From positions 62,001-126,000 of the forward strand of contig VZSF01001902.1 of NCBI GenBank assembly GCA_013398295.1: DNA of 64,000 nucleotides. The letters run 5' to 3'. The position numbers were made by a program, and so were the translations under genes. Positions 1 to 13,200 of this stretch are shown in pieces; positions within the stretch are counted from its first letter, which is position 1; each line of letters begins with the position of its first letter. Source of the stretch: Chionis minor (lineage: Eukaryota > Chordata > Aves > Charadriiformes > Chionididae). The notes beneath the pieces were generated by a model. It searched no databases, had not been told where the DNA came from, and was given only the letters and a program-made list of their open reading frames with translations.

Positions 1-3000
1 ATGGAATTAGACCGTGTAATGACTGCATAATTTTCTCTGGATTTTGAACAATGGGATGGGTAGGCAGTTATAAATGGGCTCTTTAACTGAGGAGGAAACA
101 AAAGGAGCTCCGTATTTGTGGAGATAACTGCATCTAACTATTGTCAAAATAGAAGGAAAAGTGCTCCGCGAATACAAGCAGGAAGGAGCAGGGGGACAGG
201 GCCAAGGCTCACTCTTCGTTTAAATGCCTTTGGGCAGATTCTCTGAATCCCTCTCATGGCTTCCTTTTGTGACACGTAAGTGGCAACAAGTTCTTTAGTA
301 TCTCTGTTTTGAGTCTGTACTGAAGGTTCTGTGTTCTCAGGTTGATGGTATCCTACCATCAATAAAACATGAGTCTCTCATCAAGTAATTCATACTTTAT
401 GCAGCTTACTCAAACAGGTACTAGTCAGGGTCTAGTGCTGCACATGTGAGGTATGGGAGCCTCCTCTAGTTCTCGATTACCTTGCATTTTGCAGATTTTG
501 CAAAGGTAGTTTGGATAATCCATTCCCTGGAAGAAGAAAGTCCTGATACTCTCAGCATTTTCAGCTTGTTTTCATAGAGTTCAAACTTCTTGAGGACCAT
601 CCCAATAAACTCAAAGAATTTGTGAGTTGGAAATAGTTTGCAGGAGCACTTAGATAGGGTCTTGAAGAAGCTCATCAGGTGAAGATAAAAGTTCAGCCAC
701 TGATCAGTTAGTGCTGATTCTTCAGCATAACCACTTTTATCTCGTGTGCTAATACAGCATGAAACAATATATGCTTAGTTACACTAATGAAGATGGAATA
801 CAAGATGGATATCTTGAAACAAGTAGTTTTAGGTGAAAAAAGGCATGATGGAGTACTATTCTCAAGATTGCCTTTGTTTTCATTTATCAGAAAGATACTA
901 GTTAAGTAAGCTAGCACATTTAGACAGTGTTTTCTGTATAAAGGAACAGTTAGCTATTTGATTCACTTTTCTTAGAAGATGTGCTATTAGTATCTGTCCC
1001 AAGATCAGTCATTTTCTTAGAGTGCATCTCTCTTACAGTGAAACAAAGTATAGTTTTTCACATGAAAAACTTAAAGGTCACAAATTTCAAAACTTTGGCC
1101 ATAGAGTAATAGATTATTCAAAAAAAAAACCCCAGCCAAACAAACAAAAAGCAGACTAATACCTCTTTCAGTCTCCTTAGGTGCCCCTTGTCTCACACAA
1201 GAGAGAACGCAGATTATAGCATGCTTTAAAAAGAGGAAAAAAATTCCTAAATATTTTCTTTAATTGAGGTCTCAACAACAGTGAAATAATCACTTTTGTA
1301 TCTCTTTTAGGTTGACTATCTCATGAAAACATGAGTAGTGTTTTACAAGAATCACTGACATTGCAGAGAATGAGGAAATGTGTTACTGTGCTGACACACT
1401 GTCAAGGAATGTTATGTTTCTGCCACACAGTGTCATTTCCATAGCACAAGTGTAATAAAAGAAATTGCAAAAGAAAGTAAGATAGTCTTGTTTTCTTCGT
1501 ATTTTGCAGCAGAAATAAAAATAGGTCTCAAGAAGTTGTGTTAGAGTGAAAATTGCATGGTCTTATGAGTGATTTTGCATTGATTTGTTGCACAGGGCAT
1601 GGTACCAAGCAAAGGGGAAGAATGCACCAGAAAGTATACCATATTGAGTTATCAAGGCTGGAATCTTTGTAAGAGCAGAAAAAGCATCAGTGATCTATTA
1701 TAGGTAGATCAAATAAGTAAGGGAAGTAGATGCTACAGAAGGCTTGGAAGCATATTCAGAAAAAAATGATTTGATGGAATGAGACAAGAGGTGAATTCAA
1801 AGGCATTGCAGTATGTGTAGATGTACACAACGTGAGGGCAACCTTAGCAGCTGCACTTTTTATGTATATGAGAATTGGAACCCAGATGTTAGGAAGGCAA
1901 GAAGAGAGATAAGCACCTGGGTGAATATTTTCCCTATTTGGATGGAGTGATGTAATTCTTAATTACCTCTAGTATATATTTTATTCTGTGATGCTAATAT
2001 ATTTTGACTCAAGTGTTCAGAGTTGCAGGCTTGTAGTAATTTAAGACATCTTAAAGTGAGGTCAGTTTGTGTTTCTTAATGCTAGGAAGTATTTAAATTA
2101 CAAGTTTTTGTACTACTCTGGGATTCTTGGCTATCTAAAATTTCACTTGCCTTTTTGGCAAAGGTACCTCCCTTTGAATTCACTCTAGAGTCTGTGATTC
2201 CTACTTTACCTCTTACAGTCATATTGTATCAGAAGCCTCAGTTTGAAAGCCTCTAAAACGTTTTGCACAAAGTATTTTTACTGAGCTACAAAATTAACTT
2301 GTTCCTCTCTTTCTGTGAAAGATAACTGTTTTTAAATACTCGTCACCAAATCTATGCCATCTATTCCTTGCAGATTTTGAATGGGCAGGTACCAGATATG
2401 AGTCATCCAGTATTCATCAAGCTGTTTAATCACCTGAGATAATTGTTCCCATATATCACGTGGTTTATTTCTCAAAAAGTGTTCTAGAAGGAAACATGTA
2501 GGCTTGATAATAATTTTCCCATTTTTACAATGGAATATTTATTTTTAAACACATCTGAAGAATAATCTTTCTCTTTGAAGAACTTCACAGAGAATTTCCC
2601 ACTTTAAAGAATGCCTCCATTTCTCAGGCTTTTCTGTGGCCCTATTAAACACTGCCAGCCACTATGTAGCTCAGATGTTCATAGTGGTCCTGCTTGCTTC
2701 CTGGTGGTTCAAGAGCTACTGTACACTCTGAGACAAGGTTAGTTTCCAGCAAGTGAACAGGACTTAGACTGAAAGCAACAGAGAAGGAAATGTGTTTTGG
2801 AAATGGCTAATTCTGTATGGATGCTATATAGATCAGTATTACTTTCACTTCCATACTTTGAAAGAATATCATTTCTAGGGAGCAATGAAATGCAAAGACA
2901 TCAGAACCCAATAGTCCCTGACCAGTCTCTGCTAAATACCCCACATGAGGAGGTTTTAACGTGTAAAACAAAATTTACCGAACTGGAGATACTTGATGTT

Positions 3001-6000
3001 ACATGGGATTTTGATTTAGCGGAGTGATATGGCAACGTACTGTAATCACAGCGCAAACACAGTATAGCCATTGCAATATACAGTTGGACTGCAGTAAAAA
3101 TCTGATCATCATCACTGGCCTTTATATGCTTACCGTCATGATGCTGGGCATTGCCAGGTGCTGGGAGGGAATATGTAAGTTAAAGTGAGCTCAAGCCTAT
3201 TGCTGTGTTCAAAGTTCATTTTGTCAGTTGTTCAGTTTTTGTATTCTCTGTTGGGCTAAGCCACACCACATCTGCACTTACCCCTTACTGCGCTGGCTAA
3301 CTCCAGAAGCCTTTCACACTCTTTTGATTAACACAGGGAAAAACATTTACGCAAGTAGTTAATCCGCTGAAGTGATACTGGCATTTACCTGAAACAAACC
3401 CTCCAGTCCCTTTTCTGTTTAGATAAGTTCAGCTTTCTTTGCTACAGCTGTGGCCGGTCACGCTCTACAGTCTTCCCTCAGCTTCATAAGCACATCAGCC
3501 TTGCCTGTCTCACCTGACCCTTCTTCTGTTTAGGCGTTTATTGGTCAGACACGGATGGGTAAACTTTTTTTTTTAAAAAAATCCCTTTTTTTTTAATGAA
3601 CAAGTTTAAGTAAGGCAGGCAGGGAAACAAGAAATGAAAAGTGGGCTAAATAAGAATCAAACCAGGGGAAAAAATGAAAATTATCTGTATATGTACACAG
3701 AAATGTAGAGAGAATCAGTCAAAGGAATAAACACAGCCTTGATACCACGTGAAAACATAATACCTTGTGACACTTTATACAGCTGTAGGTGCCAATCTGG
3801 AGTAGCGGTGTATGTGGTCACAAAGGAAAATAAGTCAAAGGAAAACATGATTGAGTTTGCTTATTTTGTAGTCATTGGGATGATCCATTAGCAGCAGTCT
3901 TTCCTTAGCTTCTAGGTTAGGGTTCATTCTATCAAAGAAAAGCAGAAGTCAAGCTCTGCTTTTTTCCGTCTAGCATAATGTTTTAAAAATTTTTTCTTCC
4001 TAATGGTCTTTTTTCTACTGTTTATGTATATAAGAAAGTAATGGACAGCAATAAAACTTTTTTTTGTGTAAATTCTTGTTCCAGTTTTGCTACAGCTACT
4101 CCCAAGATCAGAAGTGCCATATGCTTAGATATCATGAGGAGCAGAAATGCCTAGTTCACACCAATGGGTTTCCCTGTTAATTTTTGCGTCAGGAAAAAAT
4201 ATGATCCCTAGAAAGGGGTGATAGAGAAAGCTACAAATACAGCCTGAAAGACTGCAAGACAACATTGTCATATTGCCCACCTGTAAAGGAAATGTAGTTG
4301 CAGAACAAGCTGGAAAACACAGAAAGCGAGTCTGAGTTGTTAAAAATACTTCCTGTGGTGTACCGCAGTGTTCACTGTCATCATTTCCCCATCTTGGTCT
4401 GTAGCGTAACAAGAGTCGATGTACAGAAATGGAGTTTTATGGAAGGAAACAGGCATCACCTCTTAATCTGAGACATGTGATACTCATTACAAGTAAACTC
4501 GTATCTGTTATGTCTGTCCAATGCATCAGTGAAAAGCATGTCCTCAAGATGAATTTATTTATGCATGTATTTGGTGGGAGCTGTTCTGAAATGGCTGGTG
4601 ATCAGCTTGAAACCTGTTTCTAGCATTTTAAGTAACAGGCTTCCACTTTACTTTGGAAAGCCTCGTTCAGTTTTGTTGCCAAAAAAGTGAGGTGTCTTCT
4701 TTTTAAAGTCACATCTTACTTCACTGTATACAGTGGAGTTCCATCAAGCCTTCATAAGGCACTCATAATTTACTGATGCAATTTAAGGACTGAAGGTCTT
4801 TATTGTCCTAAAGATAGAATTTTCTGCTTTCATCCAAAAGTTAAACTTATAAAAGTAGATCAAATTTATTAACAATTTTGTCTGCAATATAAAACAAGCA
4901 TCTAGAATTTTTTTAATGCAAATCATGTCATGAGGATGTTAGAGTAATGGATCAAACCAGTTCAATTCCTTAGAATAAAATTGAGTTATTGCTGAGAAAG
5001 ATTACGTTTGATTTTTCTTTCATATTAATGGTATGAGAAAATATGAAGCAAAGGAAATCTTTATTGCTCGTTACTCCTTATGCTGTGATTTTTCACATTT
5101 TCTTCGGAACAGAATGACCCAGGACCTCTTCAACGTCAAGTGCACACAATCTAAACAAGTTTTTTTCTGTTTCTAGATTACAGCTGCAAAAGAAAATCAA
5201 ATGTGGAGGACAGGAAGTTGAGACTCTTTTCTTTTTCAATAGCTTTTTTATTTTGCAGTATGCAGTTTTCTTTTGCATCTTTGTCTTTTCTTGTGAAAAC
5301 ATTTTTATGGACAAGTTTTCCACTTGGTGATACCGCTTTTAATTGCCTTTTTATAATTGCAATTATTTAGAGTAAAATTCCATACATAAATACTACTTTT
5401 ATTTCATAGTATGTGCTTAAGCAATATCAGTTGTATGTATGCTAATTTTATAAAAATAGAGCCAGTGTTCATGAAGTTCATGGATAGTTTCAATATTCTT
5501 GAGATTATATCTAATGTGCATACCTAATAGCGATAGCGTGCTTTATTATTTTACCTAAATTATTTTACCATTTTACAGGGAATGAAGTAGGCACTGTGAA
5601 TCTGTTCTGTTTTACTGTTCTTCATCTTGGTTAAATTTGACAATTTTTACTGATGGGTAGACAGGACAACAAGGAGCATACTATCCCTAGATTTCTGAGA
5701 ATATAATATACTCCATTAAAAATGCTTTAAAATGCAAATGTTGGGGGTTTTTTTTATTTAACTGTGCTCTACAACCATGCTCTTTTCAGTTCTTTCAGCT
5801 TGTGTTTTCAAGGGTTGGGAACAGACCACATTTATTTGGTTTTTATGGAATGTTGATTTCACACAGACTGGAAATTCAGGTAGATTCTGTTCTTGATCAG
5901 TGGTAGAAGGGATATTTGGATGATCCCCTGTCCCTTTTCCGTGGAATCGAGCAATATGTCACAGGAACTTTTTTCTGTGTTTTTTATGGTCATTATTGCC

Positions 6001-6079
6001 TTATAATCTGGAAAAAGACCCTGATGTGTTGTGCAGAACATTACTGTTCAGAAAACAGAAGTGCTGTGAAATAGCTTAA

Positions 6080-6132
6080 GAATAATAACCAATAATAACT
6101 GATTATAACAATAATAGTAATATATAATAACC
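6080..6132. repeat. AAT-rich simple repeat
   Basis: A degenerate run of AATAAT/ATAATAA units interspersed with CC and CTG. No mobile element was recognised around it. Confidence 0.6.
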
Positions 6133-7809
6133 AATCTCTAGCCTTTTAGAATACATTGTTACAATTCAGGCATATTCAAGTCACTGTATATATGGTCACT
6201 GTAAGAAAGAGCAATGTTTGTGCTTTTGGGTTTCTTACTGTGTTTTCATTCCTGTGGGCAATGCAGACAGTAGCCTTTTAATATACATGGTGGATTTATC
6301 TTATGGGCAGCAGGCCATAAATGAGCAGGTAAAGTTGACGGATTTGCTTGTATACTTTAGTTGGTAATGCGTTTTGTGTTATCCCTGTGAGCTGAATGGT
6401 GGCTTTTCAACAGAGAAGTTGTAAAGTGTGCCTACTTTGAGAGAATAAATATTTTGATGATGTGATGATGATGTTCATTAAGAAACCAGAAAATCTTAAA
6501 GAAAATTTATTGTGTTATGTAGGAGGAAATACCCCTTTCTGTGGATAGCAGTAAAGGTAGTAATAATAAACCACTGCTATGACTTTGGCAAAGTTTTGCT
6601 TTTCTGGAGCAGCATGTATGTCATTTGGATATTTACATGTTTGATAAGAAAATGTAGTCCCTTATGTAGTTCTTCTAGGGCACAATGGTAAAGGTTTACT
6701 CTCTTAATTGATACTGCACGTATTTTCTTCTGAGTTAACTTGAGAAACAGCTATCTACAGAGGGAAGTAATTTGAATATTTTACATTTGGCATGTATTCA
6801 TTCAGTGCTTTTTTTGTTTCAAAACACGACTTTCTTTATAGATAAATAACGGGATCCTTCCATAAATTGTCAGTGAGATGATGTTATTGCTTTCTAGCCA
6901 ATGCTTTTCAGAGACTAAGTGTTTTAATTTGAAGCTGCGCGTTGAGGCTGTAGGGTTCACTAGGAATACCTTAATCATAACAAGGGAGCAATTGTTCATT
7001 GGTTTTTTTCTTTTCTTGTGGATTTAACCTTGGAGCAGTTGCAGCTGTGTTAATAAGCCACAGGAAGCTGCAGAGAACATACATATATATAAAGAAGAAA
7101 TTCTTTCTCTTACCTAATGCAGAGACAACTAAGCAAGAGCAGCTGCTTATTGAAGTCGGTTCCTTTTTCTTTACACGTGAAATTAATAACCAAGGACAAG
7201 ACGTGAAACTAGTTCATGACTAGTAGATGGCTGATTTACATCCAGTAGCTGCTGTTGGATGTGGCTTCCACATATGTGGTTGACTTTGTTTAGTGGGGGA
7301 AAAGTCATAAAGCATTAATTGCATGCTTTTGGACGTTTCTATAATCAGAAATCTAATTTAGTCTAAATGAAATGCAGGTCTTACATTTCATACGTTACAC
7401 TTTAAAGGTCAAACATAATCAATTCCTTTCAAGGAATGCCAAGTCTAAAAACAGGATTGGTGATACATATTGACTATTGTTGAAAATGCCTACTACTGCT
7501 CACTGCTGCTTCTGCAGAATAGGTATGAAACTTGGAATGTGTATAGTTCTCCGGGCATAAATTGGGGGGAAGGTAGGACAGTAGACAGCAACTGATAGGA
7601 CTCATTATTGTATGGAAAGATACTGCTAATGTACTTGACCCTGCCATTTTAGAGGCTAAAAGAATGCTAGGGGACTTCTTTTCCCTACAGAAAACATCAG
7701 TTTTCAGTTAGTACTCAGCATCAACAGTCAGAGGGAGGTTTGGGAAATCTCTTTCTGTAGATCGCAGCAAATAATTTTCATCCAGCGGAGGACAGCCATC
7801 TTCAGTAGG

Positions 7810-8421
7810 TGGTGTAGTTTAAGCCCAGCTGGCAACTAATCACCGCACAGCCACTGGGTCCCTCAACCCTCAGCAGAATGGGGGAGAGAATTGGAAGAGT
7901 AAAAGTGAGAAAGAAAGCTTGTGGGTTGAGGTAAAGACAGTTTATTTATTGGAATATTATAATAGTAGTAGTAGTAGTAGTAGTAGTGATAGTGATAATA
8001 ATAAATTGTAATGAAAAGGAAAATAACAAAGAGAAATAAATAAAACCCAAGAAAGGCAAGTGATACAAATGAAATCCGTTTCTCACCACCAGCCAACTGA
8101 AACCCAGCCAGTTCCTGAGCAGTGTGTCCCCCTCCATAGTTTTATTGCTGAGCGTGACATCATATGGTCTGGAATAGGCCTTTGGTCAGCTGGGGACAGC
8201 TGTCCCAGCTGTGTCCCCTCCCAGCTTCTTGCCTACCTCCAGCCTACTCGCTGGTGGAGGGATGTGAGGAGCAGGAAAGGTCTTGACCCTGGGTAAGCAC
8301 TGCTCAGCAATAACTAAAACGTTCCTGTGTTATCAACACTGTTTCCAGCACAAATTAAAAACATAGCCCCTTGCCAGCTACTATGAAGAAAATTAACTCT
8401 ATCCCAGCCAAAACCAGCACA
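7810..8421 (-). mobile_element. Solo LTR of an avian endogenous retrovirus
   Basis: Read on the minus strand it begins TGTGCTGGTTTTGGCTGGGA and ends in ACACCA or CTACA, so it has the TG...CA form of a retroviral LTR about 610 bp long. I recognise it as a widespread avian LTR type by the GGGGGAGAGAATTGGAAGAG and CTACTATGAAGAAAATTAAC segments. No gag, pol or env reading frame is adjacent, so it is a solo LTR. A possible 5-bp target duplication is gtagg (7805-7809) against gtaag (8422-8426), one mismatch. A CRE-like TGACATCA lies at 8155-8162, and an AATAAA/TATA-like element is read on the minus strand near 8141. A TAG/TAA trinucleotide expansion lies inside it. The strand is assigned from the LTR consensus as I recall it. 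Confidence 0.85.
7962..8003. repeat. (TAG)n/(TAA)n microsatellite inside the LTR
   Basis: About nine TAG triplets are followed by degenerate GTGATA and AATAAT units. They sit inside the retroviral LTR, so they probably expanded after insertion. Confidence 0.9.
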
Positions 8422-10137
8422 GTAAGGAATGTATTTCTGGACATTTTGCATTATAGTAACAGGAATGTCCACAACACTTCAAAATGAAGGACTGAATTTT
8501 GTCTGTGGCAAAAGTAATTTTTCTATTTTGTTGTAGCACTTTGTAAGTTCATTGGTGTTGCTGAAGTCAGGGCCCTCATGTCTGCTTCTTCTGGTATTGT
8601 TACCAGCTCTACTTCTGAGAGCTACAGTCTTAAAAGCAGCTCTGTCTTTTTCGGTTTGGTCATCAAAACTTGAAAGAAAATGCATGTAATTGTGGAACTA
8701 TAAGGCATGAAATGGTTTTAGAATTTTTTTTTTTATTTTTGTTTCAGCCACTGGAGCATCACATTTGAAATAAAACATTACATTTCATTGTATTGGTCAC
8801 TGCTGTTATTTTCAATAGTGTTAATGTAAATGATACCTACACTTAACATGAGGTGTCTTTTGAAGGGCTTCCATTTTTTTTGCTTTGAAAATCATTTGCC
8901 TTTTTTTTTTGTAACCCGAATTACTTTTACCCTGCTCCATGTTTTCTCCTTTCTTTGGAAAGAAATATTCTGCTGTATTCAAATCTAATTTGTGATTGTT
9001 TTGTTCAGTCCTGAACAACATTTTTGTCACACGAGTTTTGTGTCCAAAAAGTTTCAGCCAGCTCTCTAGAGAGCTACACTGCCAAACTAGTGATGGGGTA
9101 CTGCTTGAATTTCATGTTGTGGATGAGGCATTGTGCTCATGGACCGACAAATACTTGGATTGCAAGAAGAATTACTTTTATCTTATTAACTTTGAATGCT
9201 AATTATGACTAAATTTCAAGCACTGTCAAACATTTCAAACTTGACCTTTACATAGAAACATCCAGCCAACATGTTGATCCAGAAGGCACCATTCCATTGA
9301 GAGGGTGTTCCTGGGAAGAAGGCCAAACACTTGAAACAGCGTTTTGATTGCTTAATCTGAAATTTCAAACAATGAGTGACTACAATAGGTCCCCACTAAG
9401 TGTATATGTGGTCTGAAAAGAATTGCTATTACCCAAATTAAACTGCATGTCCCTTAAGCTTTTACCAGTACAGACATTCTACTTTTTAAAAGCTGAACTT
9501 GAACCCAAAAGCCTACCATTCAGGCTTTTGTTTATTGAAAACTTAGGTATTATACAGTACAGGCATTACAGCCTCTACAGGAATGTGTTTGTCAGGCTAC
9601 AGTCTCCTATGCATTCTTCTAGTTTTGTGACACATGACTGTTACACATTTTTAAAATCGTTAATGTGCTGAAAACTGTGTGGTACTGAACAGTGATAATG
9701 TATGCTTTGCAATCTGTTCTTCTGAGTCTGTCAGAGGAGGCACCTGTTCAGATTTGTGTCCCATTGTTGTAGGCATCTATTTTCATTCACAGTAGCATCA
9801 ATATTCATATGTGTGTTCTATCACATCTTATTAAGGTACTTATTAATCCTTGCAGAGAATACATTTTCTGCACATAGCAGCCTATGTAATTGGGCAATAC
9901 TACTATCAGGTAATATAACCGCTGCTTTTGATTTCTTTGCTATCTTTTATCCATTTTTGTGCTAAAATCAGTTGTTCTGGCTTATGAGTACATAAACCTT
10001 TGTGAGATATCTGTGTTTATGTATTTGGATGGCTCTGACCACGATGAGTTTTCAGACCTGTTTGTTTTCAGACCTGCTGTAATACATGCAGTTAGTAATA
10101 ATAAACAATAATTGAATGTGGTGGTTTTGTTTCCTAG

Positions 10138-10243
10138 GTATAGCATATCTGAGTGGAATGTGCAGTGAAAAACGAAAATGTATCATTGCTGAGGACAATG
10201 GTCTGAATCTGGCTTTTACCATTGCCCATGAAATGGGTCACAA
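10138..10243 (+). CDS. ADAMTS19: ADAMTS19 exon: metalloprotease domain with first part of the zinc site
   Basis: The acceptor is ttcctag and the donor gtaagt. The exon enters with the last two bases of a Gly codon and reads [14 protein letters not shown], then [15 protein letters not shown], ending in AA of a split Asn codon. The HEMGH segment supplies two of the three zinc-ligand histidines and the catalytic glutamate of the reprolysin-type motif HExxHxxGxxH. The two cysteines are typical catalytic-domain disulphide partners. The split Asn is completed by the first base of the exon 11.5 kb downstream. No upstream partner exon was found in the preceding 10 kb. Confidence 0.96.
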
Positions 10244-13200
10244 GTAAGTGTGTGGATAACAAACCCTAGTATTTGTTTGCATGTAATATTGCTATGATTT
10301 GATTAATTTGATTGTGTACTTCAGTTTTCCCTTTTTTCTTTTAGGAAGGCTTTTAAATTTGATGAAAAGTTTGGAAAACAATGTCTTTGTTTTTAATAAT
10401 AATAGTGACATGTATTGATATATTGTTTGTAAATTAAGAAAGTGTTTACAACTTGGAGAAGTGCAGGAATCTTTATAGCTACACAATAATTAGGTTAGCT
10501 GGAAGGACTGACATTGTCTGGAGGAAAAGCAGGTGCCCTGAGATGTTTTTTTTTTCTTTTGGGACTGTGGTATTGTGTATCAGATCCAGGTCTGACTGTT
10601 CTTGCCAACAAACATTTTAATGAGAACATGAGTTGGAAGAACCCTTATTTAATTTGGCTTTCTCAGGATAGATCCCATTAAAGTGTATAATGGTCATTGG
10701 TCATTGCAACATTAATATTGTTTTTTCCTGCCTTAATAGAAAACAATGACAAAGTGAAGGTGAAGGTAACTATCCTTCCCAATTGGATTGTATGTCTTTC
10801 CTAATTCCGTAAGGAATACTTTGTAGCAAAAGTGAAAATTTCTGATGTTGCAGTAATCAAATTTGTTAGTGAATGTGATTCTTTGCTTCAGTGCTTGTTA
10901 AAAGAAAACAAATAGGAGAGTTCTTATTTTAAAATTAAAATTATAAAAAAAAAAAAATAAAATAAAATAAAATAAAATAAAATAAAATAAAATAAAATAA
11001 AATAAAATAAAATAAAATAAAATAAAATAAAATAAAATAAAGGTGTTTATTATTCTGTCATTTTTACCTGCAGGGTCTCCTTCAGGTATCTGTGTATGCA
11101 TTTTTAGAATAGCAGCTTCCAAGTGATAACAGAGAGGGGTATTTTGTTAAATCCTTTGAACCTCTGAACACAGAGGTTATGTTTCTTAGGACAAAGACTT
11201 TGAATTGAAAGTGATTTGGTTTAAATTTGGTCAAAGCTCTCTGAGAGTGGAAGTCACGGCATCTGATGTTGAAACATGCGGTTGATTACAAGAACGAATT
11301 GGAACTTAAAATACTTCTGTTTAAAATTTTTCCTGGATGTAAAAAAAGCAAATTCAGAGCAATAATATAACTTGCAGGGAAAGGGAGACGTGAGTACAAA
11401 ATGCTGCATGAAGTTGGTCTTTTCTGTTTTTTTCTTTTGGGGGGTTTTCACAACTGCAGAAAGAAACTCCAGGTTAATATAAGACAGCCTGTTTGAGTGA
11501 TAGTTATGATAAAGGAAAGACTTCAAAATTGTTTGCATTTTGTAGCCACATTCTGTCCTTTTTCCTTTCACTGTAGTGTTTGCTAGTATTAGAAGGGGAG
11601 TGTGTAGAGGAAGATTCATTTTCTGCACAGTTGTTCTTACGACAATAAATCAAGGATAAGGGAAAAGAAAGAATAACTGAATATGATCTGCAGATACATT
11701 CACTGATGGAGTAAATTAGAAAATTGTTTGAGGCAAGTATGATAATACCAGATAATTTAGAGAAATACAAGTACTGCTTTATGCCCTGCACAATAAAAAT
11801 ATGCGTAGAGAATAAAAACCTTGGCAGCAGAATGACTGGATTTGAACAGAGGCATCTTGATCAACAAGAAATGTGACACCTTATGCTTCCTGAGAAATGG
11901 TGATGTACAAAATCCTGGTTGTAGAAAACAGGAAGCAGAATTAAAATTTTTGCAAAGGTATGGGTGATGGTGTTGGTTCTACACTAGCAAATTTGAGAAT
12001 GTGGGATACTGATCTTACAAAAAAGGTTTTGTCTTGCAGCAGAAGAGTTAGACTTATCGTTGACATTTTAAGGATGCCAAACAGACAGGGAAGCTCGTTG
12101 TTGCTGCCTAGCAGTTATTCCAAGACTGCTGCACAGGCCAGGCTCTGTAACCCTTGTTGCATTCAGTCCTCAACTTGAAATATTTTCATGGCTTTGCATT
12201 CCTGTGGGACTGAGAAAGAGAAAGGATTTAGCATGGTCTTCCTAGAGTGACATAAAAACTGAATAGCTGATACATGAATCCTGGGGAAAATTGTTAAAAG
12301 CTACACTGCAAGATTTCAACACTTTGAAATCCCTCCCTATTCATTTAAATAAATTCAGAAAATCAAATCATGATCATATCCTAGCTATCATATTCTCAGA
12401 GTAATAATGCCATTTGGTTGTCTTTAGAGACGTTCTCACATTTCTCTACAGGTACTGTAACGGACATTTGAAAACAATGGAAATAAAGAATAAACTAAAA
12501 CTGTTTTTATAGTAAAGGACAGGATGTTATTTGAACCACACATTTCTTCAGAAATTCAACCTTATGAAGGCTAGTAACAAGACACATAGAAATTAGGAAG
12601 ACAACCACAAAAGTGAAAGAATAGGTAGCCACAGATACATGAACAGCTGCCACAAAAAAACCCCCCAAAATAAGGGGCAGCCTCCACTGGTAAACGTGCA
12701 GAAGCATTCAGCTTGATCCCTCCTTCATTGTGGAGCCATAGTCCTTGGCCATTGCAATCTGAAATGAAGTGGTCTTGCCCCAAAGAGAGTAAGGTGATAT
12801 TGCAGAGACATTTGTTCTCTCTGCATGACTGGCTGCGTCTGCCAGCCTAGCCCTGGTGATTGTAAAGCAGCACACTAGAATTAGTTGACCCTTGTGGAGA
12901 GACAATATAAAAGTGTTTGAAGACAGACATTTGAATGAAGGTGCTGTTTAAAAGGACCTCAAGAGATTCAAATGTACCTACAGTATTTCTCCTAGGGATT
13001 TGTCTTGCTCATTCTTAACTATCTCAGAAATGGAGATTAAATGATCACCATCTAGACCAGTCATAAATCCTTTCCTCTTTCAATACATCATGTTTTCTAG
13101 GAAATTTTCACAAACTTTTTCTGAATCCTGAAGTCACTTAGCTACTATCTTCTTTTTTTGTCTAATATCTTTAACCATTCTAGCTGCTCTTGTTGTGAAG

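Larger units (their letters stand above)
1..10137 (+). other. Upstream intron of ADAMTS19 (5' end outside the window)
   Basis: Inferred intronic because the first visible exon starts in the middle of the catalytic domain. I searched for the preceding metalloprotease exon, which should end in a codon-phase-1 G before GT, and found none. The stretch is AT-rich with only short chance reading frames. Recognisable content is the LTR at about 7810-8421, an (AAT)-rich tract at 6080-6132 and short poly-A/T runs near 1122, 3567 and 3583. Confidence 0.85.

Noticed and set aside
250..282. Donor-like GACAC|GTAAGT as the end of the missing upstream metalloprotease exon
   Set aside because: The preceding codons do not resemble the family and the phase does not fit the exon at 10138.
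7863..8296. Overlapping frames on both strands around 8 kb as retroviral genes
   Set aside because: They lie within the solo LTR and reflect its simple repeat and U3-like sequence; no gag, pol or env similarity.
10898..11122. Minus-strand reading frame with repeated FILFY
   Set aside because: Translation of the (AAAAT)n microsatellite.
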